Source of the DNA: an uncultured Prevotella sp.
Lineage (GTDB): Bacteria > Bacteroidota > Bacteroidia > Bacteroidales > Bacteroidaceae
Length of the DNA stretch: 64,000 nucleotides
Direction of reading: 5' to 3'
Assembly (NCBI GenBank): GCA_945873145.1
Contig: CAMCBZ010000008.1
Span: 1 to 64,000 of the forward strand
Positions 9,801-17,041 of the stretch are shown piece by piece; the stretch's first letter is position 1, and every line of letters begins with the position of its first letter. The notes under the pieces were generated by a model, which was given only the letters and a program-made list of their open reading frames with translations, made no database searches and was not told where the DNA came from. Position numbers and translations under genes: made by a program.

Positions 9801-10011
9801 TACCCTGGATGGTAAAGCGTCCGCTTTCATTGGTGACAGCGTTGTAGCGTGTACCTGAAGGTTCGTGGATGGCGGTGATCGTAGCACCGATGACGTTTTC
9901 ACCACCAGCCACCACCTTACCGTTTAGGCCAGAAGTGGTGACCTGTGCCATCATGGTTGATGAAATCATCAACAGAAGCATGATGAGCATAAAATGCAAT
10001 CTTCTTTGCAT
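6847..10011 (-). CDS. Oar-like TonB-dependent outer-membrane receptor
   Basis: 1054 residues. An N-terminal signal peptide ends near MMAQ (~22), followed by a carboxypeptidase-regulatory-like beta-sandwich (about 25-115), a plug domain, and a long barrel ending in the aromatic IGLRLEF typical of outer-membrane proteins. The plug-region sequence DAIQELQVSVAPFDVRQSGF and the FTGGAINAITKSGTN segment are typical of the Oar/OmpA-related branch, not of SusC. No SusD lies next to it, so no substrate can be assigned. It is monocistronic, with a terminator behind it and a promoter box at 10071-10078. Confidence 0.88.
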   Translation of the reverse strand: MQRRLHFMLIMLLLMISSTMMAQVTTSGLNGKVVAGGENVIGATITAIHEPSGTRYNAVTNESGRFTIQGMRVGGPYKVTVNYIGYKDEVIDNIQLSLGQPRTLNIDMKEDAQQIGEVTVLGKSGRNSGGAAANFNQQRIENTPTISRNLYDVAKLSPLVSNSRLGGVSISGINNRYNSFQIDGTVSNDVFGLAGSGTNGGQTNANPISMDAIQELQVSVAPFDVRQSGFTGGAINAITKSGTNQFHGSAYMYYTNQDMYSKYNRLRDYVEDKLSQRSTKTYGATLGGPIIKDKLFFFASAEYKKTEAPATIYPGYTNKYVTEATLKQIADQYNKLTGFQDSYGRGELGTKSFGLLARLDWNIDVNNHLAFRYQHNDSYDDKDGLSSSTYTFSKSSYRMNNKTNSFVAELNSHISPVLYNEARVSASFIRDSRDVPYMGPCVQIGSVAGGDGTSMNTVNIGTEFSSAANYLNQDIWTAEDNLSWYKGNHTITFGTHNEFYKMKNLFIQGANGAWYYSDLDNFLADTPYKFTYKYTDPELTGGDTKWAPNMKFGLFGLYAQDKWDITPLINVTYGIRFDLNATLNSPTTNDAFNTFASEHNLGVEVGKMPSAKLLVSPRVGFNWYTDASHRTLLRGGVGIFSGRAPYVWLSNAFVNNGVEAKGTTINTKNNSAPALGQYAKDPMAAAKTAKTGLSPDIVTVAKNFRFPQVLRANLALEQMLPGDVKMTLEGLYSKNLNNVFFENLAYEDKGDKIYAVPGVEASAVTSYSKIEKNLPYYSIINLKNTNKGYSYNVSVKAEKSFDFGLDVMASYIFGHSYSVNDGTSSVAYSNWKYNYSRNTNDKNEMSWSKFDIPHQVRIQVSYNSPKYWNGWMNTEVAINYNGFSGGRYSLTMNEKADYNNDGFRGNNLLYIPTKDELAKMNFASAKNMTAEQSREAFEQWIENDDYAKNHRGEYAKRNSNLTPWENEVDLHIAQNIYNIKGIGKFQITFDVMNFANMLNKHWGAHYSNAYNLSPLTLTKIENGAGVYQFNTNSKPVASDTGSRWHAQIGLRLEF

Positions 10012-10070
10012 ACCTTTAATAATGAATAATTAATACCTTAGGGCTAAACCCCTGCTTAACGAATTCACTG

Positions 10071-10078
10071 CAAAATTA
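10071..10078 (-). promoter_or_regulatory. -7 box of the Oar-like receptor gene
   Basis: Reads TAATTTTG on the minus strand. The nearest TTG on that strand (10106-10104) is 25 nt away, longer than usual, so the -33 element is uncertain. Confidence 0.45.
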
Positions 10079-10322
10079 AGCAAAAATTTCCATAATACTG
10101 TTGCAAAGCCACTACAATTTTCTATTTTTCTCGCAAATATATCAAAATAGCCAATATATGGGGTAAAAAAGTGTTGTCACGGGAGTAGTTGAACCGTTAC
10201 GCAATGTTTTTGCTTAGGTTGAAGACGATGGGTGACAAGCGTAGCCGGGCTGTTACACAGTGTTTTTTTGCACAAAAAAGTCTTTTTCTTAAGGAAAAGT
10301 TTTATAGTTATGCTTTTTTTGT

Positions 10323-10330
10323 TAACTTTG
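10323..10330 (+). promoter_or_regulatory. -7 box of the cupin gene
   Basis: TAACTTTG, a full consensus match, 34 nt before the cupin ATG. The -33 position is only a T-run. Confidence 0.55.
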
Positions 10331-10364
10331 TGACTAGATATAGAATTAAAAACAGAAAAGCATT

Positions 10365-10688
10365 ATGATTATCGATTTCGACAAGATACCCGAAGCACAT
10401 ATCGACGGCTTCAAAGGTGGTAAAGGAAGACTCGACACACGCAACTACGACGATGGCAAGGCAAAAATCATGTATTCCACACTTCGTCCCGGAGCATCAT
10501 CGGGGTTGCATGTTCATGAAGGCAACTGCGAGATTGTCTTCGTCATCAGCGGCATCGCTACTTTCCACTATGATGGTCAGGTGGAAGAGTGCCGCGCCGG
10601 TCAGTGCCATTATTGCCCCGAGGGACATAGTCACTACATGGAGAATCTGACCGATCACGACCTGGTCTACTTTGCCGTGGTGAAATAG
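10365..10688 (+). CDS. Small single-domain cupin protein
   Basis: 107 residues forming one cupin barrel. The first metal-binding motif is visible as GLHVHEGNCE (H-x-H-x4-E) and the second around GHSHY. The length is that of minimal cupins, which range from isomerases to sensors, so the reaction cannot be named. It has its own promoter and its 3' end is overlapped in antisense by the small Cys-rich ORF. Confidence 0.85.
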   Translation: MIIDFDKIPEAHIDGFKGGKGRLDTRNYDDGKAKIMYSTLRPGASSGLHVHEGNCEIVFVISGIATFHYDGQVEECRAGQCHYCPEGHSHYMENLTDHDLVYFAVVK

Positions 10689-10839
10689 TTCGTTTGCCAT
10701 TTCCGTATTTGTTGCAGACGTCCTTCAGCTGACAGCCGTAGCAACGGCCGTGGGCATTGCGAAGGGCATAGACGATGCGATATACGACATAGGCGACGCA
10801 GATGGCAACGACGCATATTACTATGATGTGTTGTGTCAT
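10558..10839 (-). CDS. Small membrane protein with a Cys cluster (FeoB-associated-like)
   Basis: Residues 3-25 form one membrane segment, followed by CYGCQLKDVC, a Cys-rich cytoplasmic tail. This layout is that of the FeoB-associated Cys-rich membrane proteins (~50-60 residues), but no feoB is nearby. From about residue 50 to 93 the frame runs antisense through the cupin gene and is Arg/Pro-rich, so only the first ~50 residues look authentic. A TATATAATAAGGTATCAC-like leader motif precedes it and recurs before susD. Function unknown. Confidence 0.45.
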   Translation of the reverse strand: MTQHIIVICVVAICVAYVVYRIVYALRNAHGRCYGCQLKDVCNKYGNGKRTISPRQSRPGRDRSDSPCSDYVPRGNNGTDRRGTLPPDHHSGK

Positions 10840-10856
10840 GGATCAATCTCTTTTTA

Positions 10857-10880
10857 GTGATACCTTATTATTATATATAC
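10857..10880. repeat. Leader motif shared with the susD upstream region, copy 1
   Basis: GTGATACCTTATTA followed by a TA-rich run is nearly the same as 30573-30594 apart from a 3-nt indel. In both places it lies just upstream of a minus-strand ATG (18 and 4 nt). Its role is unknown. Confidence 0.4.
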
Positions 10881-10909
10881 ATTAACGCTTAGACATACCA
10901 TTTCAATAT

Positions 10910-11974
10910 ATGGCTCAACAAAATAATCATCTTGTCATCATGGCAGGCGGCATCGGCAGCCGTTTCTGGCCGATGAGTACAGAGGAGCGCCCCAAGCAAT
11001 TCATCGATGTGCTGGGAGTGGGTCGCACGCTGATACAGATGACTTTAGACCGCTTTCAGGGCGTATGCCCGATGGAGAACGTGTGGATCGTCACCAACGA
11101 ACGTTACGCCGACTTGGTTCACGAACAGTTGCCCGATGTGCCCGTTGATCATATCCTGCAAGAACCGTGCCGCAGAAACACGGCGCCCTGCATCGCCTAC
11201 GTCAGCTGGCGCATCAAGATGACGGATCCGAAGGCCAATGTCGTCGTATCACCCGCTGACCATATCGTCACTAACGTCGACGAGTTCCGTCGCGTCATCA
11301 CCTCCTGCCTGAAGTTCGCGGGTGAGACTGACGCTGTCGTTACCTTAGGCATGAAGCCGACACGGCCGGAGACCGGCTATGGCTATATCCAGGCTGATCT
11401 CACCTCTAACTCACCGCGCAACCGCGAGATCTACCGTGTCGACCAGTTCAAGGAGAAACCTGATCTGGAGACCGCGAAGCACTATATCAGTGAGAATAAC
11501 TTCTTCTGGAACGCAGGCATCTTTGTCTGGAGCGTGGAGACCATCGTCAATGCACTGCGCGTGTACGCACCCCGCATCAACAATATCTTTGAGCGCATAC
11601 AGAATGTCATGGGCACACCGCAGGAGCAGGAGACTATTAATAAGGTGTATCCCGACTGCGACAATATCTCTATCGACTATGCCGTGATGGAGAATGCCGA
11701 GGAGATCTTTGTCTTCCCGGCCGACTTCGGATGGAGCGACCTGGGCACGTGGGGATCACTGCTGTTGCAGAGTCAGCGCGACATGTACGGCAACGGACTC
11801 ATCGGCAAGGATATCCACACTTTTGAGTGCCGCAACTGCATCGTGCACACGACGGAGGAGAAGAAAGTGATCCTGCAAGGCCTCGACGGCTATATCGTGG
11901 CTGAGCATGACAACACCCTGCTGGTCTGCAAGCTCTCGGAAGAGCAGCGCATCAAGCAGTTCCAAAACAATTAA
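10910..11974 (+). CDS. manC: Mannose-1-phosphate guanylyltransferase
   Basis: 354 residues. The nucleotidyltransferase signature GGIGSRFWPMSTEERPKQF lies near the N-terminus and ETGYGYIQ and FKEKPD in the centre, all hallmarks of GDP-mannose pyrophosphorylases. It makes GDP-mannose from mannose-1-phosphate and GTP for surface glycans. The C-terminal isomerase (cupin) domain of the long bifunctional enzymes is absent. ispE follows 44 nt later on the same strand. Confidence 0.92.
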   Translation: MAQQNNHLVIMAGGIGSRFWPMSTEERPKQFIDVLGVGRTLIQMTLDRFQGVCPMENVWIVTNERYADLVHEQLPDVPVDHILQEPCRRNTAPCIAYVSWRIKMTDPKANVVVSPADHIVTNVDEFRRVITSCLKFAGETDAVVTLGMKPTRPETGYGYIQADLTSNSPRNREIYRVDQFKEKPDLETAKHYISENNFFWNAGIFVWSVETIVNALRVYAPRINNIFERIQNVMGTPQEQETINKVYPDCDNISIDYAVMENAEEIFVFPADFGWSDLGTWGSLLLQSQRDMYGNGLIGKDIHTFECRNCIVHTTEEKKVILQGLDGYIVAEHDNTLLVCKLSEEQRIKQFQNN

Positions 11975-12018
11975 CCGTCCGTGGCCTTCGCCAAAGATAA
12001 CTTTAAACACATCATACT

Positions 12019-12858
12019 ATGCTGACCTTTCCTTGTGCCAAGATCAATCTTGGATTGAATATTGTCGCTGAGCGCCCCGATGGCTATCACGACATACAGA
12101 CGGTGTTTTATCCCATTCCGCTCACCGACGCCTTGGAGATCAAACACATGGATCCAGCTTTTCCCTCAGATCATCCCTGTGATCTGAAGGTCACGGGCAA
12201 TGCCGTAGACTGTGATGAGCGCAGCAACCTGGTGGTGAAGGCCTATGACCTCCTTGCCGCCGACTTTGAGTTGCCGCCGATCCATGCTCATCTCTTCAAG
12301 CGCATCCCCTCGCAAGCAGGACTGGGAGGCGGCAGTTCGGATGGCGCCTTTATGATCCGCTTGCTTGACGAGCGCTTCCGGCTGAACATCGGCATTGCCG
12401 AGATGGAGCGCTATGCGGCTAAGTTGGGTTCCGATTGTGCTTTCTTCATCACCGCCGAACCGTCGTATGCTACCGGGCGTGGCGAGATCCTGGAGCCTGC
12501 AGACGGCCCCAAGGGCAATCTCCACGGTTATTCGATTGTGGTGGTGAAACCCGATGTTGCTGTTTCCACCCGTGACGCCTATGCGCAGATCGTCTGCCAC
12601 ATGCCCCGCAAGTCGTGCCGCGACATCGTGCGTCAACCGATTTCTACCTGGCGCGATGAGCTGACCAACGACTTCGAGGGTCCGGTCTTCAAGGCGCATC
12701 CCGAGTTGGCACGTATCAAGCAGAGTCTCTACGACATGGGAGCGCTCTATGCTCAGATGAGTGGCAGCGGCAGTGCGCTCTACGGCATCTTCCGTGAGAT
12801 ACCGCAAGGATTGGAAGACAAGTACAAAGGTTGCTTCGTGGCATCCGCAGCGCTGTAG
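12019..12858 (+). CDS. ispE: 4-diphosphocytidyl-2-C-methyl-D-erythritol kinase
   Basis: 279 residues, a GHMP kinase. The N-terminal CAKINLGLNI and the ATP-binding PSQAGLGGGSSDGA are diagnostic for IspE, and MSGSGSALYG near the C-terminus is the third GHMP motif. It phosphorylates CDP-ME in the MEP isoprenoid pathway in the cytosol. It follows manC by 44 nt and may share its transcript. A long inverted repeat lies downstream. Confidence 0.95.
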   Translation: MLTFPCAKINLGLNIVAERPDGYHDIQTVFYPIPLTDALEIKHMDPAFPSDHPCDLKVTGNAVDCDERSNLVVKAYDLLAADFELPPIHAHLFKRIPSQAGLGGGSSDGAFMIRLLDERFRLNIGIAEMERYAAKLGSDCAFFITAEPSYATGRGEILEPADGPKGNLHGYSIVVVKPDVAVSTRDAYAQIVCHMPRKSCRDIVRQPISTWRDELTNDFEGPVFKAHPELARIKQSLYDMGALYAQMSGSGSALYGIFREIPQGLEDKYKGCFVASAAL

Positions 12859-12925
12859 ACAGACCGGTCTTTATCAAGCCCCAAAAGTGCTCTATTGATA
12901 AAAGTAGCGCAGACGTCGTTAGAAC

Positions 12926-13060
12926 TTTAACGCTCCATCTTCGATGGAATAAAGAATATAACCGAATATTGAGAATATGATTTGATGTCAATATCGAATC
13001 AATCATGCGTTATTCTCAATATTCGGTTATGTTCTTTATTATGCATTGCGGAGCGTTAAA
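12926..13060. repeat. 135-bp near-palindromic element
   Basis: Left arm 12926-12977 and right arm 13010-13060 are complementary over about 48 positions with few mismatches; outer ends are TTTAACGCTCC and GGAGCGTTAAA, and the inner conserved block contains ATAACCGAATATTGAGAATA. A loop of about 32 nt contains a further weak stem. It lies between the convergent ispE and NUDIX genes and lacks a T-tract. It encodes nothing and resembles a MITE or a large extragenic palindrome. Confidence 0.75.
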
Positions 13061-13081
13061 TTACGCATTGCGGAGCGTTAA
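13043..13081. repeat. Direct repeat at the end of the palindromic element
   Basis: GCATTGCGGAGCGTTAA occurs at 13043-13059 and again at 13065-13081, 22 bp apart. The first copy forms the outer end of the large inverted repeat and the second lies just outside it. Confidence 0.75.
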
Positions 13082-13124
13082 CCTTTCATAGCGACGTTTT
13101 GTTTCCATTAAACGCAGGTGCCTG

Positions 13125-13643
13125 TTATTCTTCTTTCTCTGGCATGATCACTTTGCGATACTCGTTCTCGAAGTTTGGCGTGAACACCCCTTTGCCGATA
13201 TTGTCCTTGATTTCTTCAGGGCTCCAGAATCGGCCACCGGCGAGCTCGTCCCTGCTTGGATGTACCTTGCCGTCGTAGACAGTAGTAAAAACCCACACGA
13301 GTTCCTTCTCACGCTGGCTCTCGAAGACGTAGTGCTTGATGAAGCGTGGCGTGTAGTCGGTGATGCCGAGTTCCTCGCTCACCTCGCGGTGGAGCGCCTG
13401 CTCGATGGTCTCGCCGTAGTCGACATGCCCGCCGCATGCCGTGTCCCATTTGTCGGGCTGGATGTCTTTCCAATGCGGTCGCTGTTGCAGGTAGAGGTCG
13501 CCCCGGCTGTTGAACACATGCAGGTGCACCACCGGATGGAGCACCTTGCTGCCATCGTGGGCTTTGCCGCGTGTGATCTTGCCGAGCACGTGGCCGTCCT
13601 CGTCGACGACGGGAAAGAGTTCGTCTTTGTTATCCATATTCAT
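13125..13643 (-). CDS. NUDIX hydrolase (IPP-isomerase-like group)
   Basis: 172 residues with a full Nudix box, GHVDYGETIEQALHREVSEELGI type (Gx5Ex7REUxEExGU), at about 73-95. The N-terminal LFPVVDEDGHVLGKITRG and the placement of the box resemble the YfcD/IDI-like Nudix proteins. Since the MEP pathway is present (ispE next door) a role as IPP isomerase is possible, but the isomerase active-site residues are not clear and the substrate stays open. Confidence 0.85.
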   Translation of the reverse strand: MNMDNKDELFPVVDEDGHVLGKITRGKAHDGSKVLHPVVHLHVFNSRGDLYLQQRPHWKDIQPDKWDTACGGHVDYGETIEQALHREVSEELGITDYTPRFIKHYVFESQREKELVWVFTTVYDGKVHPSRDELAGGRFWSPEEIKDNIGKGVFTPNFENEYRKVIMPEKEE

Positions 13644-13678
13644 TTCGCGTCTGTTTAGCTTTTATTTTCCTTTTTATT

Positions 13679-13708
13679 TTGTTATCTCAAATCTTCTTGC
13701 TATCTTTA
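13679..13708 (+). promoter_or_regulatory. Promoter of the HD-domain gene
   Basis: TTG (13679-13681), 19 nt, TATCTTTA (13701-13708), then an expected start about 28 nt before the ATG. Confidence 0.65.
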
Positions 13709-13742
13709 CAAAAGAAAGAAACAAGATAAAGAATCATATCCT

Positions 13743-14378
13743 ATGGAAGTAAATCTCGACTTGATGTCTTTTATCGAAACGAGCATCCTGCCTCGCTATG
13801 TGGCCTTTGGCCGTTCCCATGGCCTGAGTCATGTGCAGCGTGTCATCGCCAACTCGCTGGAACTGGCGCGCCGCACGGGTGCAGATATAAATATGGTGTA
13901 CGCCATTGCCGCCTATCACGACCTTGGCATGAGCGGACCTCGTGCCATCCATCATATCACCGGCGGCAAGATCCTTGCGGCAGATGCCCGGCTGAAGAAA
14001 TGGTTCTCGCCCGAGCAGATCACCATCATGAAGGAAGCGGTGGAGGACCATCGTGCCTCGGCCTCGCACGAGCCACGGAGTATCTACGGTAAGATCGTCG
14101 CTGAAGCTGACCGTGATCTCGATCCCGAGGTGGTGTTCCGCCGTGCCGTAGAGTTCGGTTTGGAGCGTGAGCCCAACAAAGACCGCGAGTGGCAGTGGCA
14201 GCGTTTCGACCGCCACATGGAAGAGAAGTACAGTGCCCGCGGCTATATCCGCCTGTGGATTCCCAACTCACCCAATGAGGAGAAGCTCAAACAGGTGCGT
14301 GACATCATCGCCGACAAAACCCGGCTGCGCGAGGTCTTCAATCGTCTGTTTGATGAGGAGAGCTCGTCAAAGCGCTGA
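13743..14378 (+). CDS. HD-domain phosphohydrolase
   Basis: 211 residues. The metal-binding pattern of the HD superfamily is present: SHGLSH (His30), AAYHDLG (His59-Asp60), EDHR and EADRDLD. Such proteins hydrolyse nucleotides or cyclic nucleotides, but the substrate cannot be read from sequence. It has its own promoter and its last 41 bases overlap the 3' end of the convergent glycosyltransferase gene. Confidence 0.85.
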   Translation: MEVNLDLMSFIETSILPRYVAFGRSHGLSHVQRVIANSLELARRTGADINMVYAIAAYHDLGMSGPRAIHHITGGKILAADARLKKWFSPEQITIMKEAVEDHRASASHEPRSIYGKIVAEADRDLDPEVVFRRAVEFGLEREPNKDREWQWQRFDRHMEEKYSARGYIRLWIPNSPNEEKLKQVRDIIADKTRLREVFNRLFDEESSSKR

Positions 14379-15378
14379 ACGTCTTCTTTCCTTTGACATA
14401 GTATTGCCAGACGATACTCATCGGTAAGCGTTCGGGCACCGTCGTGAGCTTTCTGCTCATCTTGATGGCCTCACGGTCAGCGTCGAAGTCATGGCGCCAT
14501 TTATAGAAAGCACGGCGCGCGCGCAGGATGGCGATGAAGTCATGCCAGTTGCGGTTGACGATCAGCGTCTCCAGTGCTGCGATGTGGTCGAGCAGCCAGC
14601 GCATGTGCATCACGGGGCGGAGCTCCTCGTCGGGCAGGTTTTTGTAGAGCATCGTCAGGTTGTTGCGGAAGTTGAGGAAGGTCTTCATCGGGTTGCCCTG
14701 CGGCAGTGTGCCGCCGCCTACATGGTACACCTCGCTTTCGGGAATGCACACCACGCGCCGTCCGCGCTGTCGCAATCGCCAGCAGAGGTCGATTTCCTCG
14801 TTATGTGCAAAGAAGCGGGCGTCGAGAGCACCAGCCTCCCAATAGTCTTTGGCACGGATCATCAGACAGGCACCCGTAGCCCACAGCACATCCATCTTAT
14901 AGTCGTACTGCCCATTGTCACGCTCCACGGTGTCGAAGACACGACCGCGGCAAAGAGGATAGCCGAAGCGGTCGAGAAAGCCGCCGGAGGCTCCGGCATA
15001 CTCGAAGCTGTCCTTGTCGGACTCGCTGAGCAGTTTGGGTTGACAGGCCGCCACGTCGTCGTGCGTGTCCATATACTCTTGCAGGGGCGTGAGCCAGTGG
15101 TGCGTCACCTCCACGTCGGAGTTGAGCAGCACATAGTAGTCGGCCTCTATCTGTCGCAGCGCACGGTTGTAGCCGTCGGCAAAGCCGTAGTTGCGGTCGA
15201 GCACGAGCGTCTTCACTTCCGGGAACTTCTGTGCGAGCATCTCCATCGAGCCGTCGGTCGAGGCATTGTCGGCCACCCATACCTCCGCGTCGTTGCGCGA
15301 GTATTTCAGCACTGTGGGCAGGAAGCGCTCCATCATCTTCCGTCCGTTCCAGTTCAATATGACGATAGCTGTCTTCAT
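14338..15378 (-). CDS. Family 2 glycosyltransferase (rhamnosyltransferase-like)
   Basis: 346 residues. The GT-A start AIVILNWNG, then VADNASTDGS and the metal-binding LLNSDVEV, are clear GT2 motifs; the later FAHNEEIDLCWRLRQRG is the ED-type acceptor motif seen in WbbL-like rhamnosyltransferases. It probably works at the inner membrane face in surface polysaccharide synthesis. It starts 12 nt after the mtaB stop, so the two form an operon. Confidence 0.9.
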   Translation of the reverse strand: MKTAIVILNWNGRKMMERFLPTVLKYSRNDAEVWVADNASTDGSMEMLAQKFPEVKTLVLDRNYGFADGYNRALRQIEADYYVLLNSDVEVTHHWLTPLQEYMDTHDDVAACQPKLLSESDKDSFEYAGASGGFLDRFGYPLCRGRVFDTVERDNGQYDYKMDVLWATGACLMIRAKDYWEAGALDARFFAHNEEIDLCWRLRQRGRRVVCIPESEVYHVGGGTLPQGNPMKTFLNFRNNLTMLYKNLPDEELRPVMHMRWLLDHIAALETLIVNRNWHDFIAILRARRAFYKWRHDFDADREAIKMSRKLTTVPERLPMSIVWQYYVKGKKTFSALTSSPHQTDD

Positions 15379-15390
15379 CGTATAAGTTGT

Positions 15391-16743
15391 TTATTTCTTT
15401 ATGTTGGGCTTTGCCAGCAGTGTATCTTCTTTACCACTCTTTCTGAAATCGCCGAGTGTCACGTTGAGGATCTCGTTGTCGTACTCCTCGCGCGCCTCAC
15501 TGGCAGGCAGGGTGACGCGGATGTAGTTGTCGGTGAAGCCGTGCATGGCATGTCCGGCGGGAGCTTTCTCGAAGAGCACGGGTCGCGTCTGTCCGATATA
15601 GTGGGCATAGAAGTCGTGGGTCTTGCGGTCGGAGAGTTCCAGGAGTCGTTTTGACCGTTCCTTTTTATCTTTGTCGTTGACCACGTAGGGGATGGCGAGT
15701 GCCGACGTGCCTGGCCGCTCGGAGTAGGGGAAAACGTGAAGCTGCGTCACGGGCAGGCTGTCGAGGAACTCGTAGCAGTCCTCGAAGTACTCCGGTCGCT
15801 CGCCACGGCAGCCCACCATCACGTCGACGCCGATGAACGCGTCGGGCATAAGCTCCTTGATCAGGTGGATCTTATGGGCAAAGACATCACGCGTGTAGCG
15901 ACGGTGCATGAGTTTGAGCACCTCGTCATTGCCACTCTGCAAGGGAATGTGGAAATGCGGCATGAAGGCGCGCGAGTGGGCACAGTACTCGATGAGCTCG
16001 TCGTCGATGAGGTCCGGCTCCAGTGAGCTGATGCGGTAACGCTGGATGCCCTCTACGCCATCGAGGGCTTTGACCAGGTCGAGGAACGTCTCGCCGGTGG
16101 TCTTGCCAAACTCTCCGATGTTCACGCCGGTGAGCACAATCTCCTTGCCGCCTTCGCGTGCAGCCTGTTCGGCCTGCTCCACGAGCGAGGCAATGGATGG
16201 GTTGCGTGAGAAGCCGCGGGCGTAGGGGATGGTGCAGTAAGTGCAGAAGTAGTCGCATCCGTCCTGTACCTTCAGAAAGTAACGGGTGCGGTTGCCGCGT
16301 GAGCACGACGGCTGGAAGGTCTTGATGTCCTTGGTCTTCTCGTGGTGGAAGGCGTGGAGATGTCCTTCGCGCGGCTGTGTCCACGCGTCGGAGAGATATT
16401 GTATGAGGTTGGCTTTCTCGTTGGAGCCGAGCACGAGGTCCACACCGTCGATGGCGCTCACCGTCTCGGGCTCGAGCTGGGCATAGCATCCTGTGACCAC
16501 GACAAAGGCCCCGGGATTCTCGCGCACCATGCGATGGATGGCCTGCCGGCATTTGTGGTCGGCGACCTCGGTCACCGAGCAGGTGTTGATGAGGCAGATG
16601 TCGGCGTGCTCACCTTCGTGGGCGGTTGTGACGCCCATCTCGCTGAGCAGCTTGCCAAAGGTGGAGGTTTCGGAGAAGTTGAGCTTGCAGCCTAACGTGT
16701 AGTAGGCTGCCTTCTTGCCTTGAAAGGCACTGGTATTGATCAT
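15391..16743 (-). CDS. mtaB: tRNA t6A37 methylthiotransferase
   Basis: 450 residues of the methylthiotransferase family. The N-terminal UPF0004 cluster ligands are Cys19 (GCKLN), Cys55 (NTC) and Cys86 (GC), and the radical SAM cluster is CDYFCTYC (163-170). GCKLN and overall length favour MtaB (ms2t6A) over MiaB and RimO. It modifies adenosine 37 of ANN-decoding tRNAs. A TACCTTTG box (16763-16770, minus) lies 20 nt before the ATG; the GT2 gene follows. Confidence 0.93.
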   Translation of the reverse strand: MINTSAFQGKKAAYYTLGCKLNFSETSTFGKLLSEMGVTTAHEGEHADICLINTCSVTEVADHKCRQAIHRMVRENPGAFVVVTGCYAQLEPETVSAIDGVDLVLGSNEKANLIQYLSDAWTQPREGHLHAFHHEKTKDIKTFQPSCSRGNRTRYFLKVQDGCDYFCTYCTIPYARGFSRNPSIASLVEQAEQAAREGGKEIVLTGVNIGEFGKTTGETFLDLVKALDGVEGIQRYRISSLEPDLIDDELIEYCAHSRAFMPHFHIPLQSGNDEVLKLMHRRYTRDVFAHKIHLIKELMPDAFIGVDVMVGCRGERPEYFEDCYEFLDSLPVTQLHVFPYSERPGTSALAIPYVVNDKDKKERSKRLLELSDRKTHDFYAHYIGQTRPVLFEKAPAGHAMHGFTDNYIRVTLPASEAREEYDNEILNVTLGDFRKSGKEDTLLAKPNIKK

Positions 16744-16762
16744 GCTTCTTTTCTTTTTTATG

Positions 16763-16770
16763 CAAAGGTA
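16763..16770 (-). promoter_or_regulatory. -7 box of mtaB
   Basis: TACCTTTG on the minus strand, full consensus. The nearest -33 TTG is only 14 nt away, so spacing is poor. Confidence 0.45.
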
Positions 16771-16872
16771 ATGTTTTCCCGTGACAATCTAACCAGAGTG
16801 AGCTGGAAAAGTGATGTTTCTTTTCGTATCATAGACTTTTGTTGCATCGGGCATAGACAAATGTCTGATTGT

Positions 16873-16923
16873 GAAAAACGTCACGTGTTTTCTTTGTCAT
16901 GTGGAGATAATTGCTTAATTTTG
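16873..16923 (+). promoter_or_regulatory. Promoter and candidate operator of the GH27 gene
   Basis: TTG (16894-16896), 19 nt, TAATTTTG (16916-16923) is a full promoter match. An imperfect palindrome, GAAAAACGTCACGTGTTTTC (16873-16892), ends one base before the -33 box. The predicted leader is about 110 nt. Confidence 0.65.
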
Positions 16924-17041
16924 CGATGACGATACAACAATCGTGTTTACAGCTACATAGGCACTAATCTTTAGATATACACCTATAACTATTACTGAAT
17001 TCTGTGTGGAGTTGCAGCTCCATGCAACAAAAGTAGAACTT

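Larger units (their letters stand above)
10012..10364. other. Divergent promoter region, no gene
   Basis: AT-rich intergenic stretch between the Oar-like receptor (-) and the cupin gene (+). It holds one -7 box in each direction (10071-10078 minus, 10323-10330 plus). I see no further ORF, RNA gene or strong hairpin in the middle part. Confidence 0.6.

Noticed and set aside
12716..13006. 96-codon minus-strand frame over the ispE end and palindrome
   Set aside because: Shadow of ispE extended through a non-coding inverted repeat.
14491..15654. 387-codon plus-strand frame
   Set aside because: Shadow of the GT2 and mtaB genes on the other strand.
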